From Alloacidobacterium sp035547425 (GTDB taxonomy: Bacteria; Acidobacteriota; Terriglobia; Terriglobales; Acidobacteriaceae): a stretch of 64,000 nucleotides of DNA. Positions within the stretch are counted from its first letter, which is position 1, and each line of letters starts with the position of its first letter. Shown here piece by piece: positions 34,101 to 42,001 of this stretch. The notes under the pieces were generated by a model. That model was not told the DNA's origin. It was given only the letters and a program-made list of their open reading frames with translations, and made no database searches. The translations under genes and the position numbers were made by a program. The stretch spans positions 48,526 to 112,525 of the forward strand of contig DASZUU010000050.1 in NCBI GenBank assembly GCA_035547425.1, written 5' to 3'.

Positions 34101-35333
34101 TCACAGCTGCAGGCGAACTTTACAGCGTGTTAAGGCCGCGGCAATCCCAAGCATAGCTATTGTGAAGACAACGGATCGTATTACTCCATGCCACCCCATC
34201 GTCCAATGCTGCTCAAAATATGTAAGACCGATAGCGGAAACCGCGAAGTAGTAGAGATCCGGGAGTAGATATGTGAGTAAAGTATTAGCGCCTGCCGGAT
34301 AGACAAAAAAGGCCCAGCGAATGTGCTTCTTCACATCGCAAATCCAATAAAGTAACGTAAACGACGCCACAGCTGCCGCAATGCTGTAGAGGCTCCATGT
34401 AGGAGTGGCGCGAATCTTGGAAATGCCGAGAGGTGTCAGCAGCTTACCGGCTATCAGCGAAATCGCTGCAAATCCTAACGCTAAAAATACTCTCCGGGGA
34501 AGATTTTGCCATCTATATTCGCCCAGGAAGATCACCGAGGTGACGATGCCGGCCATGGTAATCGACGCCATGGCCCCGCTATCCAAGGGCCAGATATAAA
34601 GCGGTAAATGCTTCGGCAGCACTATCCATTTGTCTACACATAAGGCGTTGAAGGTGACTAGCGCGATTAACCATATCAACGGGCTCCATAGCCAGCGCCG
34701 GGTAGAAATATAGAGGACTGAAACGGCGAAATAGGTGTAACCGATCAAACCCAATATCTCAGGGTAGGAGCCGTCAATCCATCCGGGATCGCCTGTGGGC
34801 GTTGTGCGGCGAAAGATGGCGTACATAAAGATGACTATGGCGAGGCCGATGACGCGGAGCAGTCGGTGCGCTACCGCCCTCGGTTCCGGGCCGGTGTACA
34901 CACTGAGGTACAGCACTGCGCCGGAGAGCGCAATGAGCGCCCAGACGCTGCCGCTTATGCCCATCCGGGCTGGATCGGCCTTTTCGGCATTTGCCAGGAT
35001 GAGCCCAAGAACGATGAGGCTGGCGGACCTGACAATGACATGCCACCATAATCCGCGTACAGTTCCTTTCTTTAGCCGCTGCCTGAAAGCGAGCGGCATC
35101 GAGAGACCGATGATGAAGAGGAAGAAAGGATAGACCATGTCTACGTAGGTCATGGCATCCTGACTGGCCTTGGCATGGTAGGTCCACCATGGAAGGCCGT
35201 GAACGCTGGCCAGGTCGTTGACGAAGATCATGACCGCAATCGTAAGCCCGCGGAAGATGTCGATGGAGGCTAGGCGGGGTGCTGAAGGTTTCTTTATCGT
35301 CGCAGAGGAAGGTATTGCTGCCATAGTTGTCAC
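34101..35333 (-). CDS. DUF5009/heparan N-acetyltransferase-like membrane protein
   Basis: A 410-residue integral membrane protein with about ten helices, related to the acyltransferases that include lysosomal heparan-alpha-glucosaminide N-acetyltransferase. The N-terminal signature RLASIDIFRGLTIAVMIFVNDLA is diagnostic, as are the downstream VYPFFLFIIGLSMPLAFRQRL and YPAGANTLLTYLLPDL blocks. Members acetylate amino sugars across the membrane or move acyl groups; the bacterial role is inferred. The GTG start at 35333 overlaps the stop of the GH18 gene as GTGA, so the two are co-translated; an ATG nine bases later is an alternative. Coupling to a chitinase-like enzyme fits amino-sugar metabolism. 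Confidence 0.85.
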   Translation of the reverse strand: MTTMAAIPSSATIKKPSAPRLASIDIFRGLTIAVMIFVNDLASVHGLPWWTYHAKASQDAMTYVDMVYPFFLFIIGLSMPLAFRQRLKKGTVRGLWWHVIVRSASLIVLGLILANAEKADPARMGISGSVWALIALSGAVLYLSVYTGPEPRAVAHRLLRVIGLAIVIFMYAIFRRTTPTGDPGWIDGSYPEILGLIGYTYFAVSVLYISTRRWLWSPLIWLIALVTFNALCVDKWIVLPKHLPLYIWPLDSGAMASITMAGIVTSVIFLGEYRWQNLPRRVFLALGFAAISLIAGKLLTPLGISKIRATPTWSLYSIAAAVASFTLLYWICDVKKHIRWAFFVYPAGANTLLTYLLPDLYYFAVSAIGLTYFEQHWTMGWHGVIRSVVFTIAMLGIAAALTRCKVRLQL

Positions 35334-36514
35334 TGGGGGCCACCTTGTGTCGAGGGAGTGGGCTGCAGCAGGCCGGCATCGATGGTGTCCAGCAGCGTGC
35401 CGGAAGGATCATCGGCATAGTCCCAGAACATGATGCCTCCCAGGTTATGCTCGATTACATAGGTACACTTCAACCGGAGCGATTCCGTGTCTTCGTAGGA
35501 GACGAACGTCTTCTGCGCGGGACTGTAGAGGTATGGTACGGATGAGGCTGCATCCCAATACCGGTTAAAGCCGTGACCCAGCATTCCGGCGGTGATGCTG
35601 CTGTAGGAGGCAAAGGCATTGGGAACAGGCTTGCCTGGCTGATAGAGGCCGTTGCTTGCGGCCGGCACATCTCCCCAAACATGGCCGTAGAAGGGCACAC
35701 CGAGTATGATCCTGGCGGCGGGCACACCTGCCTTCTCGAAGTCCCGGACAGACTGATCGACTGATATCTTCTTGGGGTCTGCGGGATTGGTGTAGAGCGG
35801 GGCGTGATGGCCAGTGATCTTGTCGGAGTCAGGCTCGTAGTAGTCGTAGGCCATCAAGTTGACCGTGTCTACATACTTCTGCACCTCTCCCATTTCCGTG
35901 TGGTCCAGAAACTCGCTGGATGCTCCGGCGGCGATGGAGAGCAGCAGCTTACGGTGTCCGGTCTTCTCTTCGCGGTCGAAGCGATCTCGGAGCTCCTTCA
36001 GCAAAAGAGTGTAGTTGTGCTTATCTTCCGGGCGGAAGCGATTCCCGGCTCCGATGAGGCCGGGATATTCCCAGTCGATATCGAGGCCGTCGAGCTGGTA
36101 CTTGCCGATGAATGCTACGACGCTATCGATGAATTGTCGGCGGCTCTGCTTCGTGAGAGCCATGTCAGAGAAGTTCCCTGACCAAAGCCATCCGCCTACA
36201 GATACCAGCACTTTGAGCGAGGGATTCTGCTGCTTGAGCGCCACCAGCGTCGGGATGTTCTGCTCATCTTCCGGAAAGCCGTTCACGATTCGGCCATTCT
36301 GCAGGTTGGCGAAGGCATAGTTGATGCGCGTCAGCTTACGCGCTGCGACATCTCCGGGTTGAAGGCGTTGATGCTGCGGGAAGACATAGGCAATGACTTC
36401 GTGGCTCGCAGCGGCAAAGCTCCCTGCCGGCAGAAAGAGGCTCATCAGACAGGCTAAAAGAAGCGCAGGCTTGTACCGCAACGCGGTATTCAGTGAAGTT
36501 CCCTGTTGTCTCAA
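35330..36514 (-). CDS. Glycoside hydrolase family 18 (chitinase-like)
   Basis: A 394-residue secreted GH18 enzyme. The signal peptide (KPALLLACLMSLFLPAGSFA) is followed by the family strands VLVSVGGWLWSGNFS and the catalytic LDGLDIDWEYPG motif with E149 as the acid and D145/D147 in place, so the active site is complete. Substrate-assisted cleavage of chitin or other N-acetylglucosamine polymers is expected. The start is the TTG at 36514 with GGGAG six bases upstream; no ATG exists until residue 24, which would cut the signal peptide. It forms an operon with the downstream DUF5009 gene and is divergent from GH9. Confidence 0.93.
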   Translation of the reverse strand: MRQQGTSLNTALRYKPALLLACLMSLFLPAGSFAAASHEVIAYVFPQHQRLQPGDVAARKLTRINYAFANLQNGRIVNGFPEDEQNIPTLVALKQQNPSLKVLVSVGGWLWSGNFSDMALTKQSRRQFIDSVVAFIGKYQLDGLDIDWEYPGLIGAGNRFRPEDKHNYTLLLKELRDRFDREEKTGHRKLLLSIAAGASSEFLDHTEMGEVQKYVDTVNLMAYDYYEPDSDKITGHHAPLYTNPADPKKISVDQSVRDFEKAGVPAARIILGVPFYGHVWGDVPAASNGLYQPGKPVPNAFASYSSITAGMLGHGFNRYWDAASSVPYLYSPAQKTFVSYEDTESLRLKCTYVIEHNLGGIMFWDYADDPSGTLLDTIDAGLLQPTPSTQGGPQ

Positions 36515-36548
36515 GGTTCGCTCCCGTTAAGATTGCTAAATTATACGA

Positions 36549-38360
36549 ATGCGAACGCGGATTCCAGTTCTTCTATGCGCAGTATGGGTGGCAACGGCCT
36601 GTTTTGGACAAGTGCGCGTGCTGGTGGATCAGGTTGGTTATGAGGCTATGGCTCCGAAGCAGGCGCTGATCGAAGGCACATCCGGCGATCATCCACAGAC
36701 GTTCGCTCTGGTCGATACCGAGACAGGACAGACTGTGCTCGATGGCAAGCTGACGGAAGCGGGCGAAGTGCATGCATGGAAGGGCCGCGTATTCTGGCTG
36801 GCGGACTTTTCGTCATGGCAGAAGACTGGACATTACGCGCTTAAGGTTGGCGAAGCATCTTCCTGCACATTCGACATCAATCATGATCTGCTGGAGCGCA
36901 GCACACTTTCCAACGTGATCTATTACTTCAAAGGGCAGCGTTCGAGCGGGCTGATCGATCAGGCGGACAGGCATCTGCGGTTGCCGGATGGATCCGGATA
37001 TGTGGATGCGCACGGCGGCTGGTATGACGCGACCGGCGATTACGGCATCCATCTCTCGCATCAGAATCTGACTTCGTACTTCAATCCGCAGCAGGTTCCG
37101 CTTACGGCATGGAGTTTGCTGAAGAGCTACCTCGTGCTGGTTTCGCGTCACGATGACAACTTCAGTGAATATGAGCGCCGTCTGCTGGACGAAGGGCTTT
37201 TTGGCGCGGACTTTCTGGTGCGCATCAAGCGTCCGAATGGGTCATTCTTCGAGAGCATTAACGGTCCGGGCAAAGATAAGCTGCCGCAGGATCGCGAGAT
37301 CGGCAATCCGAACTGGCGCACGCAGATCAAAACGAATGCGAATGACTCGACGGAGAAGCAACTGCGGATCACAGGACCGCATGTGTATGAGGCGAGCTTT
37401 CGGTCGGGCGGCGGCATGTCGATTGCAGCGCTGGCGCTGGCCAGCACGATGCCGGCGGAAGGCGATTTCCCTCGCAGCACATATTTGATGACGGCGGAAG
37501 ATGCATTCGATTTTCTCGACAAACATAATGCAGAACTGCTGAACGATGGTAAAGAGAATATCCTTGACGACTACTGCGCGCTGATGGCGGCCACGGAGCT
37601 GTATCGCGCGAGCAAGCTGCCGAAATACAGGGCGGCTGCCGATGCCCGCGCCGCGCACCTGATGGCCCGGCTTACCAGCGAGGGCCGTTTCCACGACTAT
37701 TGGCGGGCTGACGATGGCTCGCGGCCTTACTTTCATCCTTCGGATGCGGGGCTTCCGGTGGTGAGCCTGCTGGAGTACGCGCAGGTTGCGGACTCGAATG
37801 CGAAGGCGAAGGTGCGTGATGCGGTGAAGCGATCGTTGAGCTTCGAGCTTGCGGTTGCGTCTGAGGTGAACAATCCTTTCGGTTATGCGCGCCAACTGGT
37901 GCGCATGGGCGACGGCACGGTGAGGACGGCGTTTTTCTTTCCGCACGATACGGAGGCTGCTCCGTGGTGGCAGGGCGAGAATGCTCGGCTGGCTTCACTG
38001 GCGGCTGCGGCGCGCATGGCTGCACCCCTTTTCGATGATGATCCGGCATTCCAGAAGCAACTGGAGCAGTATGCGTGGAACCAGCTGCATTGGATTCTGG
38101 GGCGGAATCCGTTCGATGCAAGCATGCTGATGGGGAGCGGCCACGGCAATGCTCCTTATATGTTCTTCAACTCTTATAAGTACACCAGTGCTCCGGGAGC
38201 GATCATCAACGGCATCACGGCTGCTTCAGACGACGAGGACGGCATTGCCTTCAATGAGGGCTATGCGGTGACAGGCAAGGATGATGATTGGCGGTGGACT
38301 GAGCAGTGGCTTCCTCATGCGGCCTGGTACTTGTATGCCGTGAGCCTGCCGCATCGATAA
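36549..38360 (+). CDS. Glycoside hydrolase family 9 with N-terminal Ig-like domain
   Basis: A 603-residue secreted inverting glucanase. A signal peptide (about 1-20) leads to a CelD-type Ig-like domain (about 21-110, VRVLVDQVGYEAMAPKQAL). The (alpha/alpha)6 barrel then carries the base pair D160 and D164 in GGWYDATGDYGIH and the acid E585 in WRWTEQWLPHAAW. Typical substrates are cellulose and related beta-glucans; some members act on chitooligosaccharides, which would suit the neighbouring GH18. There is no ribosome site; TAAATT lies seven bases before the ATG, so the message may be leaderless. It is divergent from GH18 with 34 bases between the starts. Confidence 0.93.
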   Translation: MRTRIPVLLCAVWVATACFGQVRVLVDQVGYEAMAPKQALIEGTSGDHPQTFALVDTETGQTVLDGKLTEAGEVHAWKGRVFWLADFSSWQKTGHYALKVGEASSCTFDINHDLLERSTLSNVIYYFKGQRSSGLIDQADRHLRLPDGSGYVDAHGGWYDATGDYGIHLSHQNLTSYFNPQQVPLTAWSLLKSYLVLVSRHDDNFSEYERRLLDEGLFGADFLVRIKRPNGSFFESINGPGKDKLPQDREIGNPNWRTQIKTNANDSTEKQLRITGPHVYEASFRSGGGMSIAALALASTMPAEGDFPRSTYLMTAEDAFDFLDKHNAELLNDGKENILDDYCALMAATELYRASKLPKYRAAADARAAHLMARLTSEGRFHDYWRADDGSRPYFHPSDAGLPVVSLLEYAQVADSNAKAKVRDAVKRSLSFELAVASEVNNPFGYARQLVRMGDGTVRTAFFFPHDTEAAPWWQGENARLASLAAAARMAAPLFDDDPAFQKQLEQYAWNQLHWILGRNPFDASMLMGSGHGNAPYMFFNSYKYTSAPGAIINGITAASDDEDGIAFNEGYAVTGKDDDWRWTEQWLPHAAWYLYAVSLPHR

Positions 38361-38507
38361 GAGTATCCCCCTCCTCTCTGCATTTTTCTCCCTTCATTTG
38401 TTTTCAATAGTCTAGCGGGATCAATTTCCCTGCTATCTTGTTGATTCTGTTTACGTTAGCAGATTCTAGCGTTGGCCTCTCGGCACGTTTTCGGGGACGG
38501 ATTTCTG

Positions 38508-38541
38508 AAGGCCGGAACGAGGACCGACGTGTTCCGGCCTT
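38508..38541. terminator. Hairpin between GH9 and methyltransferase
   Basis: Perfect 11-base stem AAGGCCGGAAC (38508-38518) with its complement at 38531-38541 and a 12-base loop. A T run is weak on both sides, but the position between two converging genes fits a terminator. Confidence 0.6.
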
Positions 38542-38547
38542 CGTGAT

Positions 38548-39300
38548 TTACATGGCAACGGCGAGAAAGCGGAGGCGTACGTAATCGGCAGTCCATTTGC
38601 CGAGATCATCGCAAAGGACGGGCTTGAGCAAATGTACCGATGCGTCTAAAGCAGATTCGCGTTCGGCTGACGGAAGCTGCTCAAAGAGTCCGCGGCGGAA
38701 GGTTTCGAGCCAGCCGCGCATGCCGGTTTCGGGCAGCGGCGTGGGGCGCGGGATCAACTCAATGTAATGCACATCGAAGCCATGATGGCGGAGGCGCGCC
38801 TCGTATGCGGCTGGAGTTGGGAAATAGTTGTGCTCGACCTCGACGGCATTGATTCCATATTTTGCAAAGACGGCAAGCAAAGCGACTTGAATGGCGGCAA
38901 TGTTTCCGTGTCCTCCCATTTCGGCAACGAAGCGGCCGCCCGGCTTGAGCGCGCGATGCACGCCGGCAAGAACCGTGTCCTGGTTGCGCATCCAGTGCAG
39001 AGCAGCATTGGAGAAGACGGCATCGAATTCATGATCGAAGTCGAGCGCGTCGGCGCTCATTATTTGGGCGTCGATGCCCTGCGCCTGCGCGGCGGCAACC
39101 ATGCTGGCGGAGCTATCGATACCTCTGACGCGCGCTCCTGCGGCTGCAAGCTTTGCAGTGAGAGCGCCGTCGCCACAGCCGAGGTCGAGAATACGCTCAT
39201 TGGGTCGAGGATCGAGGAGATCGACGACACCTCCGGCGAGATCGGCTACGAAACGTCCATTCCGCGCATATTGAGTTGCGTTCCATGTTTGCTCTGTCAT
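38548..39300 (-). CDS. SAM-dependent methyltransferase
   Basis: A 250-residue class I methyltransferase similar to trans-aconitate 2-methyltransferase relatives. The SAM-binding segment ILDLGCGDGALTAKLAAAGARVRGIDSSASM and the following FDAVFSNAALHWMRNQDTVLAGVHRALKPGGRFVAEMGGHGN are well preserved. The substrate cannot be told from sequence. The start ATG at 39300 begins with a normal N-terminus (TWNATQYARNGRFV). It lies upstream of nothing obvious and converges with GH9. Confidence 0.88.
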   Translation of the reverse strand: MTEQTWNATQYARNGRFVADLAGGVVDLLDPRPNERILDLGCGDGALTAKLAAAGARVRGIDSSASMVAAAQAQGIDAQIMSADALDFDHEFDAVFSNAALHWMRNQDTVLAGVHRALKPGGRFVAEMGGHGNIAAIQVALLAVFAKYGINAVEVEHNYFPTPAAYEARLRHHGFDVHYIELIPRPTPLPETGMRGWLETFRRGLFEQLPSAERESALDASVHLLKPVLCDDLGKWTADYVRLRFLAVAM

Positions 39301-39376
39301 GGGTTCATTGTAGATTGAATCGGATTTTTATCTTTGTGGCTTCGCTCAGGGGCTCAGAATGGGTGACCCGGTTTTT

Positions 39377-40069
39377 CTAAACCCGTAATGTGCGGCGCTC
39401 GATCAGTTTCTGGTAGCGCTCGCCTTTGAGGATGCGCTTGACGTAGATGCCCGGGGTGATGATGTGGTCGGGATCAATCTGGCCGGGCTCTACCAACTCC
39501 TCCACTTCGGCGATGGTGATTTTTGCGGCGGTTGCCATCATCGGGTTGAAGTTGCGCGCGGTCTTGCGATAGACGAGGTTTCCGGCAGTATCGCCTTTCC
39601 ATGCCTTGATAAGCGCAAAGTCGGCTTTCAGCCAGCGTTCCAAAATGTAGGGACGACCATCAAACTCACGTGTATCTTTACCTTCAGCCACGAGTGTACC
39701 GACGCCTGCGGGTGTGTAGAAGGCGGGGATTCCGGCGCCGCCTGCGCGGATGCGCTCGGCGAGGGTGCCCTGAGGAACGAGGTTGAGGTTCAGCTCGCCG
39801 CGCAAGACTTTGCTTTCGAGGAGCTTGTTTTCGCCTACATAACTGCCGGTATGTGAGGCGATCATATTTTTTTCCAGCATGCGGCCCATGCCGAAACCGT
39901 CAACGCCCATGTTGTTGCTGATAGTATGCAGGCCGCTGATATCGCGGCGCACAAGCGCTTCGATAAGATTTTCGGGAATGCCGCAGAGGCCAAAGCCGCC
40001 GATCATGATGGTTGCGCCGCTGGGGATGTCTTTGACGGCCTCATCGGAGCTTGCAACAACTTTTTTCAA
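39377..40069 (-). CDS. scoA: 3-oxoacid CoA-transferase subunit A
   Basis: Subunit A of succinyl-CoA:3-ketoacid CoA-transferase, the partner of the scoB product. Family blocks are SSDEAVKDIPSGATIMIGGFGLCGIPENLI, SNNMGVDGFGMGRMLE, GGAGIPAFYTPAGVGT and AEVEELVEPGQIDPDHIITPGIYV. The start is a TTG at 40069 with AGGAG seven bases upstream, giving 230 residues as usual; the in-frame ATG further up would add 36 residues absent from the family. The subunit B gene lies at 1313-2017 on the opposite strand rather than next door. There is no other acetoacetate gene nearby. Confidence 0.93.
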   Translation of the reverse strand: MKKVVASSDEAVKDIPSGATIMIGGFGLCGIPENLIEALVRRDISGLHTISNNMGVDGFGMGRMLEKNMIASHTGSYVGENKLLESKVLRGELNLNLVPQGTLAERIRAGGAGIPAFYTPAGVGTLVAEGKDTREFDGRPYILERWLKADFALIKAWKGDTAGNLVYRKTARNFNPMMATAAKITIAEVEELVEPGQIDPDHIITPGIYVKRILKGERYQKLIERRTLRV

Positions 40070-40231
40070 ACTGTTCTCTCCTGCGATGCTAAAGCACGGA
40101 GCAGGATACTCGAATGGTTGCCGATACGCCAAGCGCAGCAGATTTAGCGTGTATGGCAAATTGATCTTCACAAACACAGCGGTTTGTGCGGTACGATGAA
40201 CATCGTACCTGGATCATTGGAGGATAAGGAA

Positions 40232-40633
40232 ATGCTGAAGGGGTTTCGTGATTTTATTCTGCGGGGCAATGTCGTGGATCTGGCCGTGGCGGTGGTGATT
40301 GGCGCAGCCTTTACCGGCATCGTCAACTCATTGGTCAAAGACATCATCAATCCACTGATTGCGGCTATTTTCAAGAAGCCGGATTTTTCCTATCTCGTCC
40401 TGGAGATTAACGGCGGTAAAATTACTTACGGCAATTTTTTGAACCAGCTGATCTCGTTCCTGCTGATCGCTGCCTCTGTGTATTTTCTGTTTGTGCTTCC
40501 GGTAAACAAGCTGATGGCGCGCTTCTTTCCTGCGAAGGCCGAGCCGCCGAAGACGCATCCATGCCCGCAATGCCTCAGCGATATTCCGCTGGAAGCGAAG
40601 CGGTGCTCGCATTGTGCGCAGCTGGTGGCTTAA
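40232..40633 (+). CDS. mscL: Large-conductance mechanosensitive channel with zinc ribbon tail
   Basis: Pressure-release channel of the inner membrane. The N-terminus FRDFILRGNVVDLAVAVVIGAAFTGIVNSLVKDIINPL matches the S1 and TM1 region of MscL, and TM2 lies at about 72-95. The usual C-terminal helical bundle is replaced by a zinc ribbon: C111-P-Q-C114 and C125-S-H-C128. This tail is intact in frame and part of the open reading frame, so it is not an artefact of fusion with a neighbour. The start is ATG 40232, with GGAGG nine bases upstream. It is divergent from scoA. Confidence 0.93.
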   Translation: MLKGFRDFILRGNVVDLAVAVVIGAAFTGIVNSLVKDIINPLIAAIFKKPDFSYLVLEINGGKITYGNFLNQLISFLLIAASVYFLFVLPVNKLMARFFPAKAEPPKTHPCPQCLSDIPLEAKRCSHCAQLVA

Positions 40634-40782
40634 GTCTGCACGACGATTCGGTTTGTGCGCGGCATAGCGTCCGCGCACTATTGTTTTTGCGGCCATTGCA
40701 GTATCTTTTGATTTTTGTCAACTGGGCGACATTATTTGCAGGTACAGTATCACGATAACCATTTATTTATGGAGGAATCCCG

Positions 40783-41739
40783 ATGCCGCTCCCAACCGAT
40801 GAAAAAGCACTTGCCCTGGGCCACGAAATATTAGAGACATTCGATAAAGCTTTTCATGGGCCGTATCCCGGCTTTCGCGCAGCCCATGCAAAGGGGGCTC
40901 TGCTCACGGGGAAATTTGTGCCCGCGGCAGAAGCTCGTTCACTGACGCGCGCTCCCCATATCGAGCGCGAGTCTACGCCGATTTCGGTTCGATTCTCCGA
41001 CTCAGCGGGGATTCCAACCATTGCCGATAATGATCCGCAAGGCGCAGGGCCGCGAGGATGCGCGATTCGCTTTCACCTGGCGGAGCATGTGCATACAGAC
41101 ATCGTAAGCCACTCGACGAATGGCTTCCCGGTGCGCACGGCGGAAGAGATGGTGGAATTTGTCAAGGCGCTTATCGCTTCAGGGCCGGATACTCCGCATC
41201 CGACGCCGGTGGAGACGTTTTTAGGAACGCACCCGGCGGCGCTGGCTTTTGTGCAGACGCCAAAGCCGATTCCTACGAGCTTTGCGAAAGAGAATTTTTT
41301 CGCGGTCAGCGCATTCAAGTTCACGAACAAAGAGGGGGTTTCGCGGTACGGGCGATATCGCGTGCTTCCTGAACTGGGGACGGAGTATCTGGATGCGGAC
41401 GCTGCGGCGGCCAAAGCTCCGAATTTTCTTTTCGACGAATTGACGCAGCGGCTGGCGAGCGGGCCGATAAGATTTCAGATATTCATACAGCTGGCGGAAG
41501 AGGGCGATGTAACCGACAATGCCACGATTCACTGGCCGGATGACCGCAAGCTGCTGAAGTTTGGCGAGATCACGCTGGATGCATTGGCTCCGAACAACGA
41601 GGCGGAGCAGAGGCAGATTATCTTCGATCCGATTCCTCGCGTAGATGGGATCGAGGCTTCGGCGGATCCACTTTTTGAGCCCCGGGCAACGGTGTATCTG
41701 ATGAGCGGACGGCGGAGACGCTCGGCGGGACAGCACTGA
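40783..41739 (+). CDS. Catalase-family haem protein (SrpA-like)
   Basis: A 318-residue protein of the shorter catalase-related group that lacks the small-subunit extensions of true catalases. Conserved parts are ARSLTRAPHIERESTPISVRFSDSAGIPTIADNDPQGAGPRGCAIRF (distal side), NGFPVRTAEEMVEFV and the C-terminal RATVYLMSGRRRR. The group shows peroxidase-like or allene-oxide-type activity in some members; true catalase activity is uncertain. The start has TATGGAGGAATCCCG upstream. It is likely part of the oxidative stress response with oxyR, though not adjacent to it. Confidence 0.85.
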   Translation: MPLPTDEKALALGHEILETFDKAFHGPYPGFRAAHAKGALLTGKFVPAAEARSLTRAPHIERESTPISVRFSDSAGIPTIADNDPQGAGPRGCAIRFHLAEHVHTDIVSHSTNGFPVRTAEEMVEFVKALIASGPDTPHPTPVETFLGTHPAALAFVQTPKPIPTSFAKENFFAVSAFKFTNKEGVSRYGRYRVLPELGTEYLDADAAAAKAPNFLFDELTQRLASGPIRFQIFIQLAEEGDVTDNATIHWPDDRKLLKFGEITLDALAPNNEAEQRQIIFDPIPRVDGIEASADPLFEPRATVYLMSGRRRRSAGQH

Positions 41740-41857
41740 GTTTTGGGTCGATTGATCCCCCCTTCGTTCCTCAGAGCCAGGATCGAGCAGACGCGTTTAC
41801 GGTCTGCCGAATTCTCAATCCACTTGGGGTAGAGTCCTGGAACGCAGAGAGAAGCCG

Positions 41858-41956
41858 ATGCAGCACATCATTGCCGGGGCGGTCATGACGGCGATGGCGT
41901 GCTCCGTCGGCATGTGGCTTAAGGATGCTCTCATCGCTTCATGCGATCGTTCATAG
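41858..41956 (+). CDS. Possible 32-residue membrane peptide
   Basis: A short open frame with AGAGAGAAG before the ATG at 41858. The product is largely hydrophobic at its N-terminus (MQHIIAGAVMTAMACSVGMWL) with two cysteines. It could be a small membrane peptide or just an open stretch in the leader of the following gene. Nothing else supports it. Confidence 0.25.
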   Translation: MQHIIAGAVMTAMACSVGMWLKDALIASCDRS

Positions 41957-42001
41957 TGTAATCTTTCTGTTTACATCTTCCTTCGTCAAGGAGCAGCCCT
42001 C

